In this document: in pieces, positions 1 through 13,200 of the stretch | Layout of the letters: each line of letters opens with the position of its first letter | How positions within the stretch are numbered: position 1 is the stretch's first letter | Source: Telmatactis stephensoni | Taxonomy: Eukaryota; Cnidaria; Anthozoa; Actiniaria; Isophelliidae | Direction: 5' to 3' | Assembly: GCA_029948255.1 (NCBI GenBank) | Contig: JALIZF010001430.1 | Span: 124,001 to 188,000 of the forward strand | Length of the DNA stretch: 64,000 nt | Notes under the pieces: generated by a model | What the model saw: the letters and a program-made list of their open reading frames with translations, nothing else | Told to the model about the DNA's origin: nothing | Databases searched by the model: none | Made by a program: the position numbers and the translations under genes

Positions 1-788
1 TAATAGCGAACTGAGCCTAGTCCTAAGCCAACTATTGAGTCAATACTCAGGTCTTCTCTTTTGTTCTTTAATTAACAATTTGGCCAATATCCAATGTATT
101 TAGCTAGCGTTCATCCTCATCTTTGTTCTTTTACAATAAAACAGCATTTCAAAACTCATATTATTTCCTAAAATTAACTCTTCTTAACTTTTCATCTTAA
201 TTATCCCAAAAACTATTGCTCTCTGCTTTATTATATTTTTAATTAGAACTAATGTAGAAGAAAGCAATTTGTTCTCTGTGACAGCTGCATGCAGACTTAG
301 TACTTGTTATCGTCGATAAAAATCTCAGGTTTTCTTATCCCGATGTTCATCAAATATGTTATAAGTTACACCAACCACAAGTTTTACTGAGATCAATGCC
401 AGCGGCACTTAAAGCATGAGGAAAATGAAGAATAGAGGTTTGAATAGCAAACTTGCAGTCAGGCATTTAGAATGTCATAATAATTGGAAGCCATATATTA
501 TTTTGAGCACAATTATTATCCAAGAAGTAAAATAAATGTGAATGAAATTGTTTGTCTTTTCAATTTTTTTTTCATAATCTTTTAATGCAATGAGCAAAAT
601 GAACAAAAATAACGAAACTTTCACTTTGTTTTTAAAGCAACATATTTTTCCAGGATTTGTAGCTTATCTTATAAGCTCCCAAATCTATTTAAATTAGCCA
701 ATGCATATGTAACATTTGCCACAAAAGAGGACCAAAAACAGAATGATATAGACCATGTAATTTTAAAGTTTTAACTACGTAATATTAC
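1..788. other. intron of the SEC14L1-like gene, no exon seen
   Basis: Downstream of the third coding exon on the minus strand I looked for the next PRELI-domain exon (expected to encode a HPEN..W-like stretch) and found none. The interval is AT-rich and without recognisable repeats. It is best read as intron, with the rest of the gene beyond the left edge. Confidence 0.4.
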
Positions 789-2099
<1,311 letters not shown>

Positions 2100-4204
2100 T
2101 TTGATATAAATTCCTTCGAGTACTCTACTGAAGTCTTAATAAACTTAAAATGTTTTCTAATTTTTAGTCTAGACGTCTAAAATGCAAAATTACTTAGAAT
2201 CATTGCTTTAGCTTCCACACCAACGTCCGCCGTCGCCAAGCCAAAATACGTAATGACGGTTTCCTTCCCGTCGGGGAAGAAGTGGGGGGCCTGATAGGGT
2301 GGGGGTGAAAACAAAGGTGAGGAATATACGACCCGATCGACCAGATGATGATTAAAAATTAAATTAAAACAGTTCTTCTGCCGAAAAGACTCCCGATTTT
2401 ATTTGTTATATATGGTTAAATGCTAAAACGTCTGCTCAGCTTTTCAGAAAACAATCATTATAAAAAAGGCCATTGACTTTTTTTTTATCCACTCAGTTTT
2501 TCCGCATTTCATTCAAGAATCTCGAGAAAAGGTATTTTCTTAAAAAACGTTATACTCTCTATATCCTTCAAATAGGAATTAAGAGAATAATAAGAAAAAG
2601 ATTAAAGGAAAGAAAAAAAAAACACAACAACAACAACAACAAATTAATGAGAAAGACAAACGCAAATGTTATTGTACAACGTTTCGACGTCTTCCGATGT
2701 CATTATCAAGTCTTTCTTAAAAAAAAACGTAAAATTAAAATATTGGATGGTACTGTACTCTTCCAAAACAAAGGCCAGTTAAGTCCTTGTATAATAAATC
2801 AGCATTGCTGGTCAGATGTCAGGAAGTTCTTTCTGAAGCAGAAAATTACACCAAGGCTGTAGTCCCCTTTGAGCCTCCGAGGCTTATACCATGCAAAGTT
2901 TTCAACCTGGCAGCTGTGAAGAAGACTACCAAGGCTCACGTAATTAAGACAAGGGATGAATTTTAATAAGCATGAAGGACCACCAGTTGTTATATAAGAA
3001 AAAGGGACATTCTGAAATAATTTTATAGTGTTTTTTAAAAAACCTGCTCTAAACTAAAAGGGGAACTGGTATAATGCAATGACAACCCAAATATAAAATT
3101 TGGACATTAATATTTACTTCAACAAATTACTTCAATATCACTTGGTCAATGGAAATATATTTTATTTGGTATCGCTTGAAATTTATGTTAAGAAGAAAAA
3201 AATGGCAAAAACTGCCTTTTCTAACATTATTTTATAAATTTCAAAACTTATACATCTCTTCTTTTACAGATTTCTAAAAAATTATTCTGATGAACTCAGA
3301 CTGAAGGGAACTGTTGACAATGGTGCAAAAACTATTGTCAAATAAGTCTAGAGAAGTAATTTTTTGCTGTTTAATGTCTGAGATGTAATATTGATTTATT
3401 TGAGATCTTATAATACAGTCATGTAGTATTTCCTGAGATGTCTATTGCAAAACAAAGGTAAAGCGTACTTTTCACTAATGACATACAAGCAAGTGGAAAC
3501 ACACTAGTGTACATCTAATTATTCAAAATGGTGACATAAGCACAACAACAAGCAATGTACAGACTTATGTAGTCATCACATTTATCACAGGCGCAAGAAA
3601 AGACAAGCTGTGCTAATGAGTAGTACACAAGTCTGCATAAGTTGCTGGAGCTTTTCCTTGCACTTATGCTTATATTGCTATATGCAGTGTGAACCAGGCT
3701 TTAATTCACCATTATTTGAAGTCACTGTCTTTTTTTGTCTTTTTTTTTTCCATGGCCATGCAAAATATGCACTGAGTCTGCATATGTGTGCATGGGTCAG
3801 TTGACTGACTGTGAATACAGAATTGAATGGATGCATGAATTGCACAATTGCATGGATGCTTTCAACATCTCATCTTTTGTAATACCACACACTCCTAATG
3901 TAGCTCACTGTTTTTAGTATGCCATTAGCTATCATGGCCCATTACTTGCCAGTATAAATGGTATATGTGTCAATAGTGAAAACTAGGCATTAAATATAGA
4001 TTAAGAAAAGAGGCTACTAACTGCTCAGCCTCATTTAAGACCTTTTCCCAATACATTGATAGAATGTTTATATTCTAAATCTTATAATAATTTCAAATAT
4101 CTAAACTTTAGCAAATGTTCCAAAAGGTCTAAAGACCAATGAATTAATGGCATCAAATTCATGTAAATTGAAAGTTGCCAAGCATGGGTGACAATATGCA
4201 ATGT
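2100..4204. other. intergenic, SEC14L1 5' flank to septin 3' end
   Basis: No gene is supported. The 129-codon plus-strand frame at 2473-2862 is low-complexity (poly-Lys/Asn, a CAA run near 2623-2641) and lacks splice or codon support. A stretch near 2655-2715 read on the minus strand (a GATAATGACATCGG...GTCGAAACGTTG pattern) resembles the 3' tails seen in some retroelements, but it is too short to classify. The promoter of the SEC14L1-like gene should lie just above 2099. Confidence 0.4.
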
Positions 4205-7200
4205 CTAAATCTTGCTTTCTTGTGTATCATTGATGTCGCTCAGATCTATTTTGTTTTTCTGTTGTTCTGTTAGTTGGATCTTTCGGAAGCTTTCATAGTG
4301 GATTGTATTTGTAACTTCTTTTAAGTCTTGCATATGGGTTCTGAAAATCAGATAAATATACAAATGAATGAACAAAAGGATGAATGAATTGAATGAATGA
4401 AATTCCAAGGCCCAGTTCAGATGTACTATAAACAGCCAATATAATGCAAGAAGATACATGGAAAGTTTGACATCAAAAGAAATTTGGAATTGCTGGTTCA
4501 AGTTAGAATGGCCTAAGCATTCAGCTTACCAGAACCAGCCAAATAATATGCTCCAACTAAAATTTGAATTGAAAACAAAGAGAAACAACAACATAACTAT
4601 GCCTTACATGTGGGAAGGCAAAAATTGAGATATTTTCATATTAAGTCAGGTACATCTATGTGTACATACACTGGTTATCCCCCCCCCCCCCCTTAATTGA
4701 TATGCTCCACCCAAGGGAGAACAAGGACACGAGGCTGCAAACTATGATCAAGAACCTCTAGCAAAAAAGTAAGGAATATTAATACAACCCCTGATCCTAT
4801 AATTGAGCACATTTTATTATCATTTATAAAATAACTATGATATTACGTGCGCTCTAATTGGCCAAAGGACACGTGTTGCACGTTCTCTATGAGAACACAC
4901 AGCACGCGCACGCACATTTTCAAACTTTATCCAACGAAAAAAGAAAATAAAACTTCAATTGTATTTTATAAAAGAAATAGAAAACGAGGCAGCAGTGCTA
5001 TGTTGAGTTATAGAAGCACTTGGGAATTGTAAGAAGACTCGAGAAGTGTTGAGAAGCACATTAATTAGGCAATGCTTTGTGCTTCTCCTAACACTTCTCT
5101 TGTCTTCTTACAATTCCCATGTGCTTCTACTGTAACTGTAATAGCATGCTGCCTCGTTTTCTATTCCTACAATAATGACATTTACCTAATCAGCATGTCT
5201 CGCAGTTGTGAAAACTCACAGTGATTTTTATTTTCAACTGAAAAGGAATGGTGAAGGAGTCATGAGTAAAAGACAACCATGATGTGATAGGGAAAAACAA
5301 AGATAGAGTCAATATTTCACACTGGAAGAAGAGTCACCCTTATCCTGGGTACCAGACTAAGCTGTTATTTTTCTCTATTGTACTATAGCAACCACTTTGT
5401 CTTCTTGTGCCAACGGTGCTTGCGATAAGTATACACAATAAAGGAAAATAATGGTCTCTGGTACCTAGGGTAGGTCTTTATTTTAATGACAACTGAATTA
5501 CTTACCTTCTATAAGTCCCCATTTTGTTTTACGACCAAGAACAGATTTACCAGATACAGTGACATAACGATCACTGCCCACAATAGCAAAAGGTAGCTGT
5601 TCCTGAGTCCAGGGAAATACAAACCAACAGTAAGTATATGTAATCCCTTCATTAACGACCTTCATTCAACTCTATCATATTATAGTCATAGACCAGATTT
5701 CATATGACTGGAAAATGGCACAGTCACTGTACAGTATGGTATAGTTACAGCAGCAATTTCAAATGTTCTTTATTTATAGGCATTACGGCAATGAAATGGT
5801 CACGGTATGGTGGGGTTAAGTTTCCCATTCATACGAATACTGCTCTAGTAAACATCATACTATCAGTGTATGTAGAAGGATATATTGCTATTTTTAGAAT
5901 CACTTCAAACCTACCCTTATCCTTGAGTTAACTCTTAGTTCTTCTTCATCCAAGTCATCTCTTTTCACCATGGGATAAATGTGAATGTTGTTGGCTTCAA
6001 TATCTTCACGTATCTAATGGAAAGAATAGTCCTCTGTCTCAATTTCTATTTCTGATAGTTTATAACTGGGTGAGGGGGCACTGGCCCCTCTAATAATTTT
6101 GTTGGAGGGGTTTGGCCTCTCCACAAAATTCTTGGTTTGGATAAAACTTTGAATAGCCTGCTTAGTCATGTCTAATAAGGAGACATTTGACATTTTCAAG
6201 ACAAGGCAACATTTTGAAATGGTTAATACAGGCTGTTTTGGCATGCCCCTCCATTATTTTATTTTCAGCTTTTGCCACCCCTGCAGCCTCATCCTAATTC
6301 CTTTGAAAGTGGCAGTTAAAGCATACAACTGGACTACTGACTTACTCTTCTTCTAAATGCCTCTCTCTCCTCTAGAGTCAGGTTATCAGCTTTAGCGATA
6401 ACAGGGACAATATTCACACACTTGTCAAGCCTTTTCATAAACTCTACATCAATAGGCTTCATCCTGTGTCCAGTGGGTGCAATGAAGTACAAGCAACAGT
6501 GTACTCTGGTGTCTGGTATGCGAGACTTGCGGCTGATGTTAGTTTCTTCTTCTAGATAATGCTTGTATTGGTCATTGATGTATTCTAGGATGGGATCCCA
6601 GCTAGAGAATGAATGTAAGAGGTACATTTATATCTTTGGAAATCTCTATTGCTTTCCCTATAATTAATATGTATTGTGCACATAAACTTGCACATACACT
6701 AACACCAAAATGATAGAGATTGAAAACAACATATATGCTTGAGCAGCAAGTGATAACGTTGCGAGTATGCGCGGTCCGCTGAACGGAATTCATGTGATCG
6801 CTGGAGCATGCAATGAAAATGGCGGCTCTATTAAAATTCACTGTCGTTCTTCTGCTTATTCTTTATTGTTTTCTGTTTGTTGAGGGCAGAAAAGACAAGT
6901 TTTTCTTCTTGCTTGCAAAAAAAAGTTACAACCATCTCGCAAAACCGATACTCAACTTTAGTATTTGAAGGCCGTAAAGCCGAAAATATTTCGCGTTCTG
7001 GTTTGCGCCGTACACGTTACAAATATAAAGCTAAACCGAGTTTTATGCCACATTAAACACAAACACAGAAAAGGAACTTCAAGTGATGACTGTTTTAATG
7101 ATTTTATCATTTAAAAATGCTTCAGAAGGTCTACACGTACAATTTAAATCAATTTGTATTATATAAATTGCAATAGTATTTTTTATTACTGTAATACTTG

Positions 7201-10200
7201 TGTACCTGTTATGATTTACAAATTGTGTTCAAATTGTGGAGCTAAAGAAAAAGAGATTCTCAACAGGTTATCATCTAAAAACAACATAAACTTTAATATT
7301 TCAAATGCAACTTCAAACAGCTGCTAGATCAGTACATCAATACACACTAAGCAGACTTGACACCAGTAAACTAAGCACTAAATAATCCTACACATGTAAA
7401 CGATACACACCCAAATATACGTGTACAGATACTACTGAAATAGTTCCCCCCAAAAAATGTGGTGTTTGGCTGTGATCCTTTTACATATCATAGCCTGGAA
7501 GTTATTGATATCACTTTAGCATCTAATAAACACCATCTCTGAATACTGGACTATGCATATGAGCTGGCTTGTTTGCTTGTTTGAGTTGCTAGGAAACCCT
7601 CATGTATAGTGGTTGCAAATCTATAAGAATAATGGAAAAGATGGGAATTTAGTTGACTTTATCACCTCTCATTATAGTGGACACCCTTTGAATTGTCATT
7701 TAGTTTCTGTAATAGTAAGGATCTATAATATATGAGTGGGGTGCCTGCAACAGACTGTACACTTCTGAACTTACCTAGTATAATTAAGTTAGGAAGTGTC
7801 CAGTATGTGTGTTGGCAAACAGACATAAACACACAATTCATTTAACTTTTTTCAAAAGTTCTGGCTGTTAAATTTCAGGATAAATATAAACAACATGCTT
7901 AGCTAGCACCTTGATGTTAGGTCTGATCTCTCCTTCAATGCAGAATCAAGCACACTACACTGAAAGTGTGTCCTATCTTGAAGTTTTTACAATATTATTA
8001 TTATAGGATACATTGTTGTATGCATATACATGTCATTGAGTAAAATTGTAAAGTTGGCATCCAGAAAAAAATAGCTCAACTGTAAAGGACACTTAGGACC
8101 TCTTTTTTCTGACTGATTTCTCAAATTCCCGTAAATAATTCATGCTCAATGCTCAATAACAGCCTCCAAAGAAGCAAAGTGATGACAACAAATCATTGCA
8201 GGTTAATTTAGGCTTAATTTTGACCAGCATGAAATGTGCTTGTACATTACACATTGCTAAATACCATCAAAATTCTCAAACTTCCCCCCTAAAAGATAAT
8301 CGTTTGAAGTCGTTATTCAACTTCACCAACAGTGACAATATCATTTTTCGAGACTTTAGGTGGGATATATCTTGGGGTGTAACAAATAATCACTGTCAAA
8401 ATCACACAAAAATGGGATTTCAGAGGAATAACGCCGATTGAGTTTGCTGTTATTTTAAGATAAAAGCTTTTGATCCTTATTCTTAACTACCCACAAGAAA
8501 TACTGATGCATAAAGACCTACCTTTTTGGTACACTGTCCTAAAATTCACTGTTGATAGCTCCAGGGCCATTCAGAATTTCCACGAACACATGTCAACAAA
8601 CAACTTCTTGAACGCTTCAGTCAACCAAACCAAGTGAGAAATTTAGCAAAATTTAGCCGGAAAAAAGATACCTTTTTCATACAGACATCTTTGAAAAGAC
8701 TCTATAAAATAATGTTTTAGGTGGATAATAGGTGTTCATGGAAGTACGAATAGCTTGAAATAATCCTTTCAAACTGCCACATTTCACTAGTTTCGTGCCG
8801 CCATTACAAGTTTCGCTAGAAGGCGCACTGAAGTTTGACGCATGCGCACATGTTATCACTTGCTGCTATATGCTTGGTAATCGTGAACAATCTGCACCGT
8901 ACAGTAAGTGGTCAGTAACTCGGTTCGTCGACCACTTACTGTTGCCTTACCGTTACCTTACCGTCATCTTACCGTTACCTTACCGTCATCTTACCGTTAC
9001 CTTACCGACCACTTATCGACCACTTACCGACCACTTATCGACCACTTACCGACCACTTACCGTTACCTTACCGACCACTTATCGACCACTTACCGTTACC
9101 TTACCGACCACTTATCGACCACTTACCGACCACTTATCGACCACTTACCGACCACTTACCGTTACCTTACCGACCACTTATCGACCACTTACCGTTACCT
9201 TACCGACCACTTATCGACCACTTACCGTTACCTTACCGACCACTTACCGTACGGTGCAGATTGTTCATGATTACCTATATGCTTTAAGAAGGTAATCGTG
9301 AACAATCTGCACAGTACGGTAAGTGGTCGGTAACTCGGTTCGTCGACCACTTACCGTTACCTTACCGACCACTGTCTTATCGACCACTTACTGTTACCTT
9401 ACTGACCACTTATCGACCACTCACCGTTACCTTACCGACCACTTACCGTACGGTGCAGATTGTTCATGATTACCCTTTAAGAAACACCCAGAAACTTAGG
9501 GTGTTTTCCATTCAGTGGAACCAAATGGCCAGGAGGGCCTGATTTCTTAGGACTTATTCCAACCAGAGTTAGGAATTGACAACATGTACCAATAAGAACT
9601 GGCCATTCAGGCCGGTTGGTTCCACTAAATGGAAAATACCCTAAGTCATAGGATTAATAGGTTACAGTATTTTTTTGGCTTGATAAGCCATCATTCTTTT
9701 TATTTGAAACTAATATAGAGATGGTTGGGTACCAGCACTAAAAGTGTGAAAACTTTGTACTATTTAGTACTAAATAGTGCTCTTAATAAACAATAGAAAA
9801 AATAGAATTAGCATAAAATACAGTAGCACTATTAAATTAACTATTATTTATGTTGCACTCTTTTAGTGTTTGTACTCTTGCTAAAATCCATGGTACGTAA
9901 TACATGCTTGTTTGTAAAGTACAAAAACAGGGACAGATACAATTATCACTTGTATTGACATTCTGTACCAATATAAAAATTAATAAGCCTTTACCATTTG
10001 TCATTGTTGATTTGGTCACCAAATCCTGGTGTATCAGTTAGAGTTAACTTGAGCCTTACTCCTTTCTCTTCAATAACTACAATGACAAGACATATTCATT
10101 TAAACTTGAATAAAACCATTCTGTCTGTAATTAATGAATATAAAATGTGTGCGCATGTCTCTGTACTGTGATATAAACACGATGAAAGATGTTGAGCAAG

Positions 10201-13200
10201 AGAAAAGCAAGATTAGGAACACGAGATGTAGCCGAGTGTTTCTCCTGCTTTCCGAGTGCTGTACATCTTCCAGAGTGTTTATATCACAGAACAGAGACAT
10301 AAGCGATCGTTTTACATTGCTTTTAAAAAATATTTTCGACGTTTTTTGAGCGAGTCATGTCTCTGTCCTCTGATATAAACATGGTAGCCAGCCAATCAGT
10401 GCGTGCGTTATATCTGAAATATTTTATAAGTAATGTACAAAGAACAAGAGAGCGTGTTATATCAGTGGATAATATCTTTAGATCCAATATAACACACTCT
10501 CGAGTTCTTTATTAATATTATTTAACAAACGTCTAGTTGTCAAAATATCATATTTGACCAGAATTTTTCAAGCTTGACTAGCAGCAAGTGATAACATCTG
10601 CGCATGTTTTCAACTTCTATTGTCTTGGACAAATGGATAATTTTGAAAGGATAATTTCTAGCTGTTCGTACTTCTGCACTCGACTGTAATGCCCCGAAAA
10701 ACTTTGGGGCGACTATATACGACTCTCTTTATGAAAGAGGCAGCCCTAAGCCAGGTTAAAACCGTTATTGAGGCCACTTCCGTCCAGCGGTTCGCGCATA
10801 CTCGTCATGTTATCACTTGCTGCTAGCTTGACTATCTTTGGCTTATAAAATCCAAGTTGAAGTTTATGCAAATGAACATAAATCTTTATCCGATATAAAG
10901 ATCTATGTTACGGTGTTGATTTCCATTGTGTTTTCTAATGAATTATTAATGAGTTTGATAAGAATAATTAAAAAATTATGTTTAAAGAACAAACTTACCA
11001 TGGCTTACAGATTTAACATCTACAGTTTTAGGGATGGTTGTTACAACTCCAGTAGATGATGATCGACTTATCTTGCTCTTGAATAGAGTATTAACCATTG
11101 TGGACTTGCCCAACCCAGTTGCACCTGCAGAAGAAAAGAGAATATCAATACAAATATCAAATACAATGTAGTCAGTGGGGAAATAGCATAAAATAACATA
11201 AGTGACTCCAACATAAACGTTTCAAATAAGGCATCAAACTGAGAAAAAGCTAGGAAATATTGATTCTAATGAGTTTTTAGAACTTACCTACTACCATTAA
11301 ATTAAACTCAAATCCTCTTTTGAGTGACTTTTTCCTGATTTGTTCTTGAACTGTGTCAAAGCCCACATAGCCATCTAGCGGTGTCATTAGCTTGCCCCAG
11401 TGTGTCATTGACTGCATTGTCTCCATCATAATATCAATGAAACTTTGGTATGAAAGCAATCCTACAACAGTTAACAATTGGTTTGATTATTAAGCCATGA
11501 ATACAAGGTGCAATGCAAGAGATCCCCTTCAAGATCGATATACTGCAGAACTTTACCAATGCTCCTACCATCTTGAACAATTCAAATTATTTTTATAGAG
11601 TTAACTAATACACCAGGATTTGGTGACCAAAAAGGAATTTCAACTAATAAAAATATTCAGAATCAGATGGGAGCTCAGCAATCAATTTATGTTACTTAGT
11701 AAATATGCATTTCATATACCGGTAGTTACATGACTCCCCCTTACAATGACATACTGCTAAAAAATGTATGTCATTCATAAGGTATAACTGTAACATGATC
11801 AATATCTGGTTTGGGTGTCTGGTAGAAATTTGGAGGCTAGAAAAGCTCGTCCCATTATCTCCCTCAGTTTTACAATGTAATATTTAGGTGTTTTGCTCAC
11901 CTTTTTCAGCTTTGCTCTCAGCTTTGTTTGTAATAGTTTTCTTTTCACTGTCACTTAACTGTGCACCTAGTAACTGAACAGCCAGGGTAGAAATGGTCGC
12001 CACATCAACATATCCTGTCTCTTCTACATCAGCAAACTTGAATACTTTAGAAAGGGCTGAAATAGAATGAAATATTTAAGAAGGTGAATTTCAAGATAGG
12101 AGAGTGGAGTATTTCAGATCAAAACCTTTAACAAATCACTTAGCAAATGCTCTCTGAGAAATCTTTATAGTGTATGTCATGACATATCAGAGACTTGCTA
12201 CTAATGTCAAAACTCCCTACAAAGACCACTTTGGGGGCAGATTACAGGCCATTGACATTCATATACAGAAGTTTCAACATAGAGTACAGCTGATGTATCG
12301 ATCAGATAGATGGTAGGGATGGAAAATACTGGCCACTGTGCAGAGGTGGCAGTTGTGGGGAGGTGGCCATTACTGGAGGTTCTACTGTACTCCACAACTT
12401 CTAATTCAACATAATTTTGCAGCATGTGTCAGCAGCATCAAAGAATGCAACAATACACCTTATTCCAAAATGGCGATGGTGGTGACAATCAGTAGAGTAA
12501 AACAACCAGAACATCAAATATCAAGGCTTATTTTTATATAGAGTAAAGCAAAACACCGGCAAGACAAAATTAGCAATAGATTTCCTACAGATAAACTTTA
12601 ACATGAATTGTGGACCTCGATACCTCACTTTCATGCTCTCTGCTGTCACTAGTGTCCGCCATTTTGGAATTAGGTGTATAGAGGATAAGGACATTAAATC
12701 ATAGGCCCCATCTCTCCACACTTTACAACTTGCATTTGAGGGAGTTAAAGAACCCACACCACCATTCAAGGAGAGTAGGCCTTGCTGGTGGCGTGGTCTG
12801 ACCTAAAATACTAGCACGGAGGTCCTTGTACCCCCGGGGGGGGGGGGGGGGGGGGAGACTCCTATATATAAGAGGACGGGGATGCTTGTCGGAAATTTTG
12901 AAAATGACCCCTAAAAGGTACCTGAGTGGGAGTGGCAACAATTCATTTCTACCCCTAAAAGGTACCAATTCAAAAACAATAATAAAGAATTAAAGTAATG
13001 AAATACTTTGTTATCGATGTGCTTTGAAGATTCAATTCAGATCATCGAAATCGTCCCTTCCATGCTTATTTTAGGTAGTTTATTTACCCCAAAACAGTCC
13101 CTAAAAGGTACCAGCTATGTCTCTGGTAGTCCACTTAAGTCTGAGACACCCTAAAAGGTACCAAGTGGCAGATTTTGACCCCTAAAAGGTACGACGAGCA

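Noticed and set aside
2473..2862. 129-codon plus-strand frame
   Set aside because: Low-complexity Lys/Asn-rich translation of AT-rich DNA; no splice sites, homology or conservation visible.
6602..6841. 79-codon minus-strand frame next to the septin G4 exon
   Set aside because: Upstream of the exon acceptor; it contains a fragment of family B element end, so it is intron.
8795..9295. 166- and 120-codon frames with LPTTYRPLT repeats
   Set aside because: Read-through of the 11-bp minisatellite inside the transposable element.
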